From the NCBI GenBank assembly GCA_002408085.1, contig DHQL01000027.1, positions 134,488 through 198,487 on the forward strand: 64,000 nucleotides of DNA. Reading direction: 5' to 3'. A program made the translations under genes and the position numbers. Positions within the stretch are counted from its first letter, which is position 1. Each line of letters starts with the position of its first letter. The notes beneath the pieces are model-generated. The model had not been told where the DNA came from. It was given only the letters and a program-made list of their open reading frames with translations, and searched no databases. The DNA comes from Spirochaeta sp. UBA5339. Its GTDB lineage: Bacteria > Spirochaetota > Spirochaetia > DSM-2461. Of the stretch, positions 39,221 to 49,094 are shown in pieces.

Positions 39221-42034
39221 ATGAAGAACTTAATTATCAAGGGTGCCAGGGAACACAACCTTAAGAACATCAATCTGGAGCTTCCCAGGGACAGTTTTAT
39301 TGTTATTTCGGGCTTGAGCGGCAGCGGGAAATCCTCCCTTGCCTTCGATACGATTTTTGCCGAGGGTCAGAGACGCTATGTGGAATCCCTTTCGGCCTAT
39401 GCCCGTCAGTTTCTCGGGCGCATGGACAAGCCCGATGTGGACTATATCGAGGGTCTGTCCCCCGCCATATCCATCGAACAGAAAACCACTCACAAGAACC
39501 CCCGTTCCACGGTGGGTACCATAACGGAAATATATGACTACCTGAGACTCCTCTTTGCCCGGGTGGGGACACCTTACTGTCCCGACTGCGGTGTGGAGAT
39601 CAAGGAGCAGTCTGTTGACCAGATAATCGATGCTGTCCGTTCCAGAGAGGAGGGGAGCAAGCTGGTTATTCTGGCTCCCCTGGTTCGGGGGAAGAAGGGC
39701 GAGCACCGTAAAATCTTCGAAGACGCCCTGAAGTCCGGTTTTGTCCGGGTCAGGGTGGATGGTGAGATCCTCTCCCTTGAGGATGAGATCAAGCTGGAGA
39801 AGAACAAGAAACACTCCATTGAGGTGGTTGTTGACCGGGTGAAGCTCAGTGACGAGACCATCAGCCGTCTGACCCAGTCCATTGAGACCGCTCTGAGCCT
39901 CTCCGAGGGACAGGTGATTATCCAGGACAGGAGTATGGACACTGAGCAGTTCTTCAGCGAAAAGAACTCCTGTCCCACCTGCGGATTCTCCATGCCCGAG
40001 CTTCAACCCAGGCTCTTCAGCTTCAACAACCCCTATGGAGCCTGTCCCGATTGCAGCGGTCTGGGACAGACCCTTGAATTTTCCAGGGACAAGATCATGC
40101 CGGACCTCTCCCTCTCCTTCAATCAGCATGGAGTGGCTCCCTACAACCCCAAGGCCAATTGGCACCGCAGCTGGTTTGAGGCTCTGGCCAAGTTTTACGA
40201 TTTCTCTCTGGATACCCCCCTGGGGGAGCTGGACCCCAAGATCCTGGACATCATGCTCTACGGCACCGATGACGCCATCGAGGTGCTCTACGAGAACAGG
40301 GAAGGAACCGGGCGTTTCGAGTACAAGTCCCAGTACAAGGGGATCATAGACGACCTGAAGCGGCGGTACAAAGAGACCGGTTCCGACTCCATGAAGGAGT
40401 GGATCGAGGACTTTATGGAGAAGCGTGTCTGCCGCAGCTGCGGCGGCAAGCGGCTGAAGAAAGAGGCCCTCCATGTGCTGGTCCATAAGAAAAATATTGA
40501 TGAACTGACAAAGCTCTCCATCAAAGACGGCGCCGAGTTCTTCCGGAACCTGGAACTCAGCGAGACGGAGATGCATATTGCAAGCCAGATTATGAAGGAG
40601 ATCAGGGACCGCCTGAGCTTTCTCGAGTCCGTGGGACTGGAGTATCTGACCCTCCACCGGGAGGCCGCCACTCTGTCAGGAGGCGAGGCACAGCGGATCA
40701 GACTGGCCACCCAGATAGGATCCTCCCTGGTGGGGGTTCTGTACATTCTCGACGAGCCCACCATCGGTCTCCATCAGAGGGACAACGAAAGGCTTATTAA
40801 TACTTTGAAGCACCTCAGGGATATCGGCAACACCCTTATTGTGGTGGAGCACGATGAGCAGACCCTGCTTACAGCAGACTATATCGTGGATATCGGCCCC
40901 GGGGCCGGGGTCCACGGCGGAAAGATCGCCGCTCAGGGCACGGTACAGCAGATTATGGACAACCCCGACAGTCCCACAGGACGCTTTTTAAGCGGTGCGG
41001 TCACCATAAACCACCCCGGTGAACGGCGAAAGGGAACCGGCAAGGCCATAAAAGTAACAGGCTGCACCGAACACAACCTTAAAAATCTGGATATCTCTGT
41101 ACCTCTGGGAACCATGACCGTTATAACAGGAGTTTCGGGGTCCGGAAAATCCACCTTTCTGACGGATATTCTCTATCCGGGACTGAACAATCACCTGAAC
41201 AGGTCCAAGCATACCGTGGGAGCCCATAAGGAAATTACCGGTATGGAGGAGATCGACAAGGTTATCTGTATCGACCAGAGCGCCATCGGCCGGACTCCCC
41301 GGTCCAACCCGGCAACCTATGTGGGTCTCTTTACCCCGATCCGGGAGCTCTTCTCCTCCCTTCCCGATGCCAAGGCCAGGGGCTATAAGCCGGGCCGCTT
41401 CTCCTTTAATGTAAAGGGCGGACGCTGTGAAAACTGTCAGGGTGCGGGAACCCAGAAGATCGAGATGCACTTTCTTCCCGACGTCTATGTGACCTGTGAT
41501 GTGTGCAAGGGGAAGAGGTTCAACCGGGAGACTCTGGAGATCCGGTACAAGGGTAAGAACATCCACGAGGTACTGGATATGCCCATCGATGAGGCGGTGG
41601 AGTTCTTCTCGGCCATCCCGACAATCGCCCACAAGTGCCGGACACTTCAGTCCGTGGGCCTGGGGTATATAAAGCTCGGCCAGTCAGCGCTGACCCTGTC
41701 GGGGGGAGAGGCGCAGCGGGTGAAGCTCTCTCTGGAGCTCTCCAAGAGACAGACGGGAAAGACCTTCTACATTATCGACGAGCCCACAACGGGACTCCAT
41801 TTTGCCGATGTAAAGCAGCTCCTTGAGGTTCTTCAGACCCTGGTGGACAAGAAGAATACCATCTGCATGATCGAGCACAATATGGATGTAATCAAGGTTG
41901 CTGATCATGTGATCGACCTCGGACCCGAGGGAGGTGACAAGGGCGGCTATCTGGTTGCCTCGGGAACACCCGAGGAAGTGGCCGAATGCCCCGAATCCTA
42001 TACGGGAAGATTCTTAAAAGAAATATTTGACTGA
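39221..42034 (+). CDS. uvrA: Excinuclease ABC subunit A
   Basis: UvrA is the ATPase that detects DNA damage and loads UvrB. The 937-residue protein has two ABC modules, each with Walker A (GLSGSGKSSLAF near 32-43 and GVSGSGKSTFL near 643-653) and LSGGEAQR signatures. Zinc-binding Cys pairs are visible (CPTCGFSMPELQPR, CPDCSG, CENCQGAGTQKIEMHFLPDVYVTCDVCKGKRFN). The start codon ATG 39221 has AGGAG 10-15 nt upstream. lptD starts 8 nt before its stop. Confidence 0.98.
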   Translation: MKNLIIKGAREHNLKNINLELPRDSFIVISGLSGSGKSSLAFDTIFAEGQRRYVESLSAYARQFLGRMDKPDVDYIEGLSPAISIEQKTTHKNPRSTVGTITEIYDYLRLLFARVGTPYCPDCGVEIKEQSVDQIIDAVRSREEGSKLVILAPLVRGKKGEHRKIFEDALKSGFVRVRVDGEILSLEDEIKLEKNKKHSIEVVVDRVKLSDETISRLTQSIETALSLSEGQVIIQDRSMDTEQFFSEKNSCPTCGFSMPELQPRLFSFNNPYGACPDCSGLGQTLEFSRDKIMPDLSLSFNQHGVAPYNPKANWHRSWFEALAKFYDFSLDTPLGELDPKILDIMLYGTDDAIEVLYENREGTGRFEYKSQYKGIIDDLKRRYKETGSDSMKEWIEDFMEKRVCRSCGGKRLKKEALHVLVHKKNIDELTKLSIKDGAEFFRNLELSETEMHIASQIMKEIRDRLSFLESVGLEYLTLHREAATLSGGEAQRIRLATQIGSSLVGVLYILDEPTIGLHQRDNERLINTLKHLRDIGNTLIVVEHDEQTLLTADYIVDIGPGAGVHGGKIAAQGTVQQIMDNPDSPTGRFLSGAVTINHPGERRKGTGKAIKVTGCTEHNLKNLDISVPLGTMTVITGVSGSGKSTFLTDILYPGLNNHLNRSKHTVGAHKEITGMEEIDKVICIDQSAIGRTPRSNPATYVGLFTPIRELFSSLPDAKARGYKPGRFSFNVKGGRCENCQGAGTQKIEMHFLPDVYVTCDVCKGKRFNRETLEIRYKGKNIHEVLDMPIDEAVEFFSAIPTIAHKCRTLQSVGLGYIKLGQSALTLSGGEAQRVKLSLELSKRQTGKTFYIIDEPTTGLHFADVKQLLEVLQTLVDKKNTICMIEHNMDVIKVADHVIDLGPEGGDKGGYLVASGTPEEVAECPESYTGRFLKEIFD

Positions 42035-45000
42035 CTATGAGGACACCATTCTGAAGCGACTGACTGCCATACTGTTTTTCCTGCTCCTGTCTCCGCTCTT
42101 TGGTCAGGAAGACGCTGAAGATCCGGCTCTATCCGAGGAAATTGCCCCGGAAGAGTCTGCAGGTGAAGATTCAGTCGATGAGGAGTTGGCGGGCGAAGAG
42201 TATGCTTATGAAGAAAGCGCCGGAGAAGAGGAGCAGACTCTTTTTGAAAAGACCCTTGCCAGGGATATTGAAACGGCCGCCTACTATGAACTGGTTGCCT
42301 GGTGCCGCAGTCTGGGGCTTTCAGAATCAGGAGATGCCGCCGCCCTGCGCAGCTCCCTCTATCAGTTCTACTCTCTGACCCCTGCCGCCGAGAAGCACAG
42401 CAGTTCCCGGGTCTCTGTAATAACCGTTCGCTCCGCCTACAACACCGACTACTTTACAGTGGAGGAGAATGATCAGCAGATGATTGTCCTCAAGGGGAAT
42501 GTGGTGGTTGAGATGGAGGAGGGGGGCGGCAGTGCCCGGCGTCATATTATTGAGGCCGAAGAGCTGATCTTCAATCAGGCGGAGCAGCTTATCACGGCCC
42601 GGGGAAATTTGAAATATACCCTTGTGGGGAATGATTCGGAGGATATTTTCTACGGTGACAGCCTGGACTTCTCGGTTTCTTCCTGGAACGGGCTTATTTA
42701 CAAGGGCACCTCTCTCCGGGAGGAGGAGGTGGACGGTTCGTCTCAGACCTTCTACTTCAGCGGTGACGTTCTTCGGAAATCCGGCAGCGGCAGTATATTT
42801 ATTCTGGAGAAGGGTGTGATCAAAACCCAGGCCGTTGATGATCCGGACTTTCATCTCAAGGCGGGAAGACTCTGGCTGATGGGCCCCGGAGAGTGGGGTG
42901 TACTGAACGGAGTTCTCTATGTGGGGCATGTCCCCCTGCTCTATATTCCCTTCTACTTTAAGCCTGGAAATGAGATGATTTTCAATCCCGTTGTGGGTTC
43001 CAAGACGGGAAAGGGGATGTTTATTCAGACCACAACCTATCTGATGGGCCAGAAGGACTCTGCCAGCAGTTCCCTCCTGGACTTTGGAGGAACAACCGGA
43101 AGCTACGAACTGGTGCGGGAGGGGCTCTATCTCTTCAAGGAAGAGGCCTCGGACAGCACAGCGGGCAAGGATACCCTGAAGGTTATGACAGACTGGTACT
43201 CAAAGATGGGGGCCTATACGGGGATCAGCGGCAGCTTTTCTGACAGGGGCTCCCTTTCCAGTCTTGATTTTACAGGGGGATTGGGAGTCAGCAGGGATGT
43301 GGATGACAACAATAATATCTACTTTCCCAACGACGACGGAGAGTATGTTTCCAACTGGCACTCCAGCTATATGGGGACAGCGGAGATTCCCTTTCGCTGG
43401 GGTAGCAGCCTGAGTTTTAACTGGGGTGACCTGACGGGGGACTTCAGTTTCTATTCAGATCCCTACTTCAACAGGGACTTTCAGGACAGAGAGGAGAGTT
43501 TTGACTGGCTCAGTTCTCTTCTCACCAGTGCTGACAGTACCGACCGCATTCCCGATACGGTAACCTCGATGAACTGGACTCTCTCCTACTCAAAGACCTT
43601 TCAGCCCGAGTTCCTTAAGCCCTATGTAAACTCCATCGCCCTTAATCCCGTAAAACTCGGTCTTGAATGGGGCAGAAGGGTGAACTCCGATGAAAATATC
43701 AGCTCCTACGATCCTGCACAGTATTTCTTCTATCCCGAAAAGATTAACTTTCCCTATATATCCCTTTCCGTGTCGGGACAGCCGGTAAGCTACTCCACAG
43801 TCAGCGGATGGGGCTGGGCTGTCTCTGCCCTGGATGAGGAGGACGACAGGGATGCTCTGGCACCTCCCTGGGAGAGTTCCCCTGAAGAGGATGAGCCTGA
43901 GAGTCAGTCCTTTGACATGGGAGCTACCAGCGCCCTCCAGCCCGGTGAGTCCTGGTCAGCGCTCTTCAGCAGCAGCGATCCTGTCTACTACACAGGGGCT
44001 CTCAGCTACAACCTGAAGAGCACCTTCAATATTGAGGGCTATACCAGCGGCAGTGAAGACGATGTCTGGACAACCCCTTCGGATGTGGATTTCAGCATGC
44101 AGGAGGCCTATCTGGTAAGCAGCAACAGACTGACAACCACACTGGACAACAAGTTTTTCGACAGCCGTATGACAGTGACCAATACCAATACCTATACAAA
44201 CAACTACAGGAATCATCTTGCGATCCTGGGGATAGATGAGAATGACATTTCCGAGGCTGACCGCCTGAGCGACTATCAGGCCACATCGGTTGACTGGAAC
44301 AATACCTTCCGGACAACGGTCTATCCATTCAAGGACAGTCCCGATTTCAGTTCCAGTAATATCACATACACTCTGGACAACAAGCTCTATCAGAAGAGTT
44401 TTTCCTATTATGAAGACGGATCTACACCTGTTTTTGATGAGGTCTGGGCGGCATGGGACAGCGATACAATCAACCAGCACCGTGTGTCCATGCTGGTAAA
44501 ATACGATCCCGATTACTACTATCTTTCAAGTGAAACCACTTTGAATCTTCCTCCCCTTGATCCCAGGGAGAGCTACACCCATTCGGCAGGTGTGGATGTG
44601 TTCAACTGGAGCACAACCCTGACTCAGACAACGGTTCATGAGGATGAGGAGTGGACTTTTCAGCCCTTTATCCTGAAGTCAGTCTATGAGCCCTTCGACA
44701 GACTTGCCCTGGAGCAGACCCTGGAATACGATCCCGAAGAGCCTGGAATGACTAAGAGCATCTCTACCATCAGGGCCTTCGGCGCCTATGTCAGCTATAC
44801 CCATGAGATGACAAATACCTACGATTGGGTAAGCAATGAAGAAGAAACCTACTACTACTGGGATGAGGGAGATGAGGCCTTTGTTCCCTCAGAGCTCTCC
44901 ATGGGCTATGACTTTGATCTGACAAAACACAGCTTCTGGGAGGAGCGAATGAATATCAGCTCAACCCTGAACGTGGACTGGACTGCCAATCTTCAGCAGG

Positions 45001-45434
45001 TAAGCGAAAACTCCCTGGGCCTGAGCTGGCAGTTTACCTGGTTTGTAGACCAGTTTCTCGATCTCAAGTTCAAAATGAGTTCACGAAATGACAATATGTA
45101 TCTCTACTTTCCCTACTTCCGGGATAAACTGGGGATTCCGAATAATTACAGCTTCTGGGAGGATTTATTCAACTCCTTCAATATTTTCAGTCCCGGCCAG
45201 CAGGCCCGGTATGACTCCCGTTTCAATCTGGAGCAGATCGACCTGGAGCTGGTGCACCACCTGAGAGACTGGGACCTGAGTTTCGTCTATTCGGGCTACC
45301 CCAAACTGGAGAGTTCCGACAAGAGGTACAAGTGGTACTCCGAGTTCTCCATATCCCTTGTATGGAATCCCATTCCCCAGATCAAATCCCTTGTTCAGCG
45401 TAAGGGAGAAGAGTGGACAGTGGACAACCGCTGA
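42027..45434 (+). CDS. lptD: LptD/OstA-family outer-membrane assembly protein
   Basis: A 1135-residue protein with a signal peptide (KRLTAILFFLLLSPLFGQ). A Glu-rich spacer follows (about 27-75), then an OstA/LptA-like domain (VEENDQQMIVLKGNVVVEMEEG, IIEAEELIFNQAEQLITARGNLKY near 145-200), and a long aromatic beta-rich C-terminal region typical of an outer-membrane barrel. LptD inserts lipopolysaccharide in Gram-negative bacteria; what spirochaete relatives transport is unclear. The uvrA-lptD order is as I recall it in Treponema pallidum. The start is uncertain: TTG 42027 has a weak ribosome site, while CTG 42051 is preceded by AGGA and begins directly at the signal peptide. Confidence 0.85.
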   Translation: MTDYEDTILKRLTAILFFLLLSPLFGQEDAEDPALSEEIAPEESAGEDSVDEELAGEEYAYEESAGEEEQTLFEKTLARDIETAAYYELVAWCRSLGLSESGDAAALRSSLYQFYSLTPAAEKHSSSRVSVITVRSAYNTDYFTVEENDQQMIVLKGNVVVEMEEGGGSARRHIIEAEELIFNQAEQLITARGNLKYTLVGNDSEDIFYGDSLDFSVSSWNGLIYKGTSLREEEVDGSSQTFYFSGDVLRKSGSGSIFILEKGVIKTQAVDDPDFHLKAGRLWLMGPGEWGVLNGVLYVGHVPLLYIPFYFKPGNEMIFNPVVGSKTGKGMFIQTTTYLMGQKDSASSSLLDFGGTTGSYELVREGLYLFKEEASDSTAGKDTLKVMTDWYSKMGAYTGISGSFSDRGSLSSLDFTGGLGVSRDVDDNNNIYFPNDDGEYVSNWHSSYMGTAEIPFRWGSSLSFNWGDLTGDFSFYSDPYFNRDFQDREESFDWLSSLLTSADSTDRIPDTVTSMNWTLSYSKTFQPEFLKPYVNSIALNPVKLGLEWGRRVNSDENISSYDPAQYFFYPEKINFPYISLSVSGQPVSYSTVSGWGWAVSALDEEDDRDALAPPWESSPEEDEPESQSFDMGATSALQPGESWSALFSSSDPVYYTGALSYNLKSTFNIEGYTSGSEDDVWTTPSDVDFSMQEAYLVSSNRLTTTLDNKFFDSRMTVTNTNTYTNNYRNHLAILGIDENDISEADRLSDYQATSVDWNNTFRTTVYPFKDSPDFSSSNITYTLDNKLYQKSFSYYEDGSTPVFDEVWAAWDSDTINQHRVSMLVKYDPDYYYLSSETTLNLPPLDPRESYTHSAGVDVFNWSTTLTQTTVHEDEEWTFQPFILKSVYEPFDRLALEQTLEYDPEEPGMTKSISTIRAFGAYVSYTHEMTNTYDWVSNEEETYYYWDEGDEAFVPSELSMGYDFDLTKHSFWEERMNISSTLNVDWTANLQQVSENSLGLSWQFTWFVDQFLDLKFKMSSRNDNMYLYFPYFRDKLGIPNNYSFWEDLFNSFNIFSPGQQARYDSRFNLEQIDLELVHHLRDWDLSFVYSGYPKLESSDKRYKWYSEFSISLVWNPIPQIKSLVQRKGEEWTVDNR

Positions 45435-45499
45435 TGCACTACGAGTTCTTGACTCTGCCGCACCTCCGGCATTAAAATATCGGCTATTAAGGATTTAAA

Positions 45500-46462
45500 T
45501 TGATTAACACAAATATGATCGTCATTGAAGATCCGGAGTATCTCGGTAAAGTCTGCGGTGCTAATGACCGGAACCTTAAGCAGCTTGAAGGGCTGCTGGG
45601 TGACAGGATCTATACCCGGGGAAACGAAATCCATTTTTCATCCCAGAATGAAGAGAAAATTCAAATATTCAACTCCATACTCAACGATCTGCTCTTCTCG
45701 GTAAAGAGGAACAGAATTCCCGATGCCTATATGGTTGATACCCTTTTCAGCGCATTCGGTCAGGAACCGGACAGAAAAAGCAGCATGGAATTTCTTGAAA
45801 ACGAACTGAATATACCCGGAGGTACAGGCAGAATCCGGGCCAGAAATCTGAATCAGGCAAGGTATATGTCCCAGATGCAGTCCCATGATCTCTGTTTCGG
45901 GATCGGACCTGCGGGAACGGGAAAGACCTTTCTGGCCGTGGCCTTCGCCCTGAATGAAATTCTTAACCGCCGGTACCGGAAACTGATCCTTTCCAGGCCG
46001 GTAATCGAGGCGGGGGAGAGCCTCGGCTTTCTTCCCGGGGATCTGACCCAGAAGCTGGATCCCTACCTGAAACCCCTCTTTGATGCCATGGAAGACCTGC
46101 TTACGGCCCCCTCTTTTCAGAAAATGCAGGAGATGAACCTTTACGAAATCTCTCCTTTGGCGTATATGAGAGGACGCAGTTTGAAAAACTGCATTGTTGT
46201 GCTTGATGAAGCGCAGAATACGACACGGGAACAGATGAAAATGTTTCTTACCCGCCTGGGTGAGGGATCCCGTGCTATTATTACGGGAGATCTGACACAG
46301 ATTGATCTTCCCTGTAAGGAAAAATCCGGTCTGCTTGAAGCAGAACGTCTGTTAAAGAGTGTGGAGGGAATAGGTTTCTCCTCATTCAGCCGGGGTGATG
46401 TGGTTAGACACCCCCTGGTAAAAAAAATATTAGAGGCTTATGAACAGGAACATACGAGCTAA
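45500..46462 (+). CDS. PhoH-family ATPase (YbeZ type)
   Basis: A 320-residue P-loop protein of the PhoH/YbeZ family, thought to act with YbeY in RNA metabolism. It has Walker A GPAGTGKTFLAVAFALNE near 135-152, LSRPVIEAGESLGFLPGDLTQKLDPYLKPL, Walker B VVLDEAQNTTREQMKMFLTRLG and ITGDLTQIDLP. The start is TTG at 45500 with AAGGA 6 nt upstream. It overlaps the following HD-domain gene by 23 nt. The order phoH, pgpH, ybeY, tlyC/corC is widely conserved in bacteria. Confidence 0.95.
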   Translation: MINTNMIVIEDPEYLGKVCGANDRNLKQLEGLLGDRIYTRGNEIHFSSQNEEKIQIFNSILNDLLFSVKRNRIPDAYMVDTLFSAFGQEPDRKSSMEFLENELNIPGGTGRIRARNLNQARYMSQMQSHDLCFGIGPAGTGKTFLAVAFALNEILNRRYRKLILSRPVIEAGESLGFLPGDLTQKLDPYLKPLFDAMEDLLTAPSFQKMQEMNLYEISPLAYMRGRSLKNCIVVLDEAQNTTREQMKMFLTRLGEGSRAIITGDLTQIDLPCKEKSGLLEAERLLKSVEGIGFSSFSRGDVVRHPLVKKILEAYEQEHTS

Positions 46463-48635
46463 TTTTCTTGAGCACCCGCTGCTCAGGGAAAACAGTACGG
46501 TGAACCGCAACAGGATAATTATCTACTATCTGCTGTTTGTGTTTACCATCTTGCTGATGACCCAGTTTGATAAAATTTTCCTCCGGGAGTCATTTTATAA
46601 CTACCGTGTGGGAGAGACAGTGACCGAGGATATCGTCCTCAGCAAGTCCCTGACCTTTATCAATCAGGAAGCAACAGAGAAAAAAATGACCCTGGCAATG
46701 GATCTGATCCTGCCGGTCTACGTCCTTAAGGATGACATTACCTTAAGAATTTTGAGTAATTACGATGATTTTTATAACCGTCTGGTTCAAATCGACAAGG
46801 ACGGGGGAAGCTACCGTACGGTGCTTGAGTCCATGGAAAGTCAGTATCCGGGTATTCAGTATCTGAGTCATCTGCAGGATATGGACCCCGTCAGAGTCAA
46901 TCTGATGCTTAATGGTGCCAGGGGTGCCATTGAGATAGTACTCGAATCGGGGCTTATCAGTCATCTGAATGAATCCCGCTCCGGTGTGACCGGGCTTATC
47001 GAGATTCTTCACTCCGACTCCGGTGAAAAGACGACCCAGATGTCCGAACGGACCATAATGATTGACAACTGGCAGGGATTTGTCAGGGAGTATCTGAGTA
47101 AATTCGATTTTTCTTCGGCAGAATCGAAGTTTATAGAGATGATTGTCTACTATTTTCTGGAACCCAACTGTTTCTTCTCCTCCGATCTGACGGATCTGAA
47201 GCAGCAGGAGGTTATGAAAACCATGACTCCTGTCTGGGTCTATCTGGAAGCCGGTGAGAAGCTGCTTTCCAAAGACACCATCATCACATCACTGGAGATG
47301 GACAAGATCAATGCCTATCTGGATCTGAAGGGGAGAATCAGTATTCCGGCGTTAATAGCGCCCTTTTTCTACACCCTTTTGATATTTCTACTACTCGTTG
47401 TTCTTCTTATTGCCTTTCCAGGGACTTCAGGTCTTCTTGTTAATCCGAATCTTCTCTTCTTCCTCTCCTGGTTTCATATTGTTACCACCCTGATTCTCTT
47501 CCGCTTTCTTTCGGCCCCCGGAGAGGTGCCGGCGGTAGTTTTCATGCCCACGGGGCTGGTCTGCATTATGCTGGCCCTTCTCAGGAACCGACGGGAAACC
47601 ATCGTCTTTGCTGTTGTTCAGTCGGTATTTATCTTTCTGGTTCTAAGTTTCAACTCCCAGGCCCTCTTTATGACACTTTTCAGCGGCCTGGCCTCCTGTC
47701 TGGTTATTGAGGGCGCCGAGAAGAGGATTGACCTCATCAAGGGCGGTCTATTTCTGGCAGCCACACAGATGGTGCTGGCCCTGCTGATGATGCTGATCCT
47801 GCCGCCGTCCCTGAAACTTCTGCTTTTTACGGTTCTGGTGGCCGGTATAAACGGAATCTTAAGCGGGTTTCTGTCATTGACAATCCTTCCGCTTTTTGAG
47901 CATATTCTGAATCCCTGTACCACATTCCGGCTTCAGGAGCTTTCGGACCTGAATACGGCCATCATCAAGAGGATGCTGGCCCTGGCTCCCGGAACCTACT
48001 CCCACTCCCTGAATGTGGCGAATCTGGCGGAGACAGGGTGCCGGAATATCGGCGCCAACGCCCTGTTAGCCAGGGTGGGAGCCTACTATCACGATATCGG
48101 AAAGATCGATCAGGCAAAGTATTTCAGTGAAAACCAGAAGGAATACAACAAGCATGACGATATGAAGACAACATTGTCCGTTGCAGTAATCAAATCCCAT
48201 GTTAAAATCGGAGTTGAGATGGCGCGGAATCTGAACCTCCCTGAGGGGGTTATTGATATTATCTCCCAGCACCACGGTACCAGTGTGATAGAGTACTTCT
48301 ATCAGCAGGCTGTAAAGGAGAAAGGCGCGGAAAATGTGTCTCTGGAGGACTACTCCCACGGAGGCCCCAAGCCCCAGACCAAGGAGGCCGCGGTTGTTAT
48401 GCTGGCGGATATGGCCGAAGCCGCCACAAGAAGCATGGTGAAGCCCACTGTGGGAAAACTGGAGAAATTTCTCTGGGATCTTATCATGATAAGGTTCAAG
48501 GAGGGGGAGCTGAACGAGTGCGGAATGACGCTGCAGGAGCTTGAAACGGTTAAAACTTCTTTTGTTCATGTACTTACAGGCCATTATCATACTAGAATAG
48601 AGTATCCCGACAGGGAGGAAAGGAACCCTAAATGA
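46440..48635 (+). CDS. 7TM-HD membrane protein (PgpH/YqfF-like cyclic-di-AMP phosphodiesterase)
   Basis: A 731-residue membrane protein. One helix near 24-42 is followed by a large extracytoplasmic domain (about 45-300), then seven helices (about 303-490) and a cytoplasmic HD domain with VGAYYHDIGKIDQAKYF near 544-560. The HD motif and the 7TMR-HDED layout match PgpH, which hydrolyses c-di-AMP in Listeria; the ligand here is inferred. It overlaps phoH and ybeY. Confidence 0.92.
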   Translation: MNRNIRANFLEHPLLRENSTVNRNRIIIYYLLFVFTILLMTQFDKIFLRESFYNYRVGETVTEDIVLSKSLTFINQEATEKKMTLAMDLILPVYVLKDDITLRILSNYDDFYNRLVQIDKDGGSYRTVLESMESQYPGIQYLSHLQDMDPVRVNLMLNGARGAIEIVLESGLISHLNESRSGVTGLIEILHSDSGEKTTQMSERTIMIDNWQGFVREYLSKFDFSSAESKFIEMIVYYFLEPNCFFSSDLTDLKQQEVMKTMTPVWVYLEAGEKLLSKDTIITSLEMDKINAYLDLKGRISIPALIAPFFYTLLIFLLLVVLLIAFPGTSGLLVNPNLLFFLSWFHIVTTLILFRFLSAPGEVPAVVFMPTGLVCIMLALLRNRRETIVFAVVQSVFIFLVLSFNSQALFMTLFSGLASCLVIEGAEKRIDLIKGGLFLAATQMVLALLMMLILPPSLKLLLFTVLVAGINGILSGFLSLTILPLFEHILNPCTTFRLQELSDLNTAIIKRMLALAPGTYSHSLNVANLAETGCRNIGANALLARVGAYYHDIGKIDQAKYFSENQKEYNKHDDMKTTLSVAVIKSHVKIGVEMARNLNLPEGVIDIISQHHGTSVIEYFYQQAVKEKGAENVSLEDYSHGGPKPQTKEAAVVMLADMAEAATRSMVKPTVGKLEKFLWDLIMIRFKEGELNECGMTLQELETVKTSFVHVLTGHYHTRIEYPDREERNPK

Positions 48636-49090
48636 CAGAAATAGACATAATATCACAGCTGAAGGAGGAGCCGGAGTGGCTGGACGGGTATAGATCCTTT
48701 GCAGAAGCCGTTCTGGTGCTTGAAGAGCTTTCGGACTGGGAGATCTCTTTAACCCTCTGTCATGACCCCTTTATCAGGGAACTCAATGCCTCCTACAGAG
48801 ACAGGGATGAGCCCACCGATGTGCTCTCGTTCTGTCAGAATGAGGGGGATGAAATAGTCAGCTTTCCCGGCCAGCAGCTCAGTGCCGGTGATATCATAAT
48901 CTCCATGGATACTCTGGAAGCCCACTCAAAAGAGTTCTCTGTTCCTCTGGAAGAGGAGCTGAGGCGGGTTACTATACATGGAATCCTGCATCTCAAAGGG
49001 ATGGATCATGAGACCAACGATCCCGGAGAGGAGATGCTCAAGTATCAGGAAGAGCTTCTGAAGAAGACTTCCGGAATCAAGGTTTTTTAA
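48632..49090 (+). CDS. ybeY: Endoribonuclease YbeY
   Basis: YbeY is a zinc-dependent single-strand RNA nuclease needed for 16S rRNA maturation. The 152-residue protein has the family motif HGILHLKGMDH, with His116, His120 and His126 as metal ligands, and SYRDRDEPTDVLSFCQNE near 55-72. The start overlaps the stop of the HD gene (ATGA at 48632-48635). The TlyC-type gene starts 4 nt after its stop. Confidence 0.96.
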   Translation: MTEIDIISQLKEEPEWLDGYRSFAEAVLVLEELSDWEISLTLCHDPFIRELNASYRDRDEPTDVLSFCQNEGDEIVSFPGQQLSAGDIIISMDTLEAHSKEFSVPLEEELRRVTIHGILHLKGMDHETNDPGEEMLKYQEELLKKTSGIKVF

Positions 49091-49094
49091 AGAA

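Noticed and set aside
39230..40657. Long minus-strand open frame (475 codons) opposite uvrA
   Set aside because: It is antisense to a clear uvrA, has no family motifs and reads as a shadow of its codon pattern.
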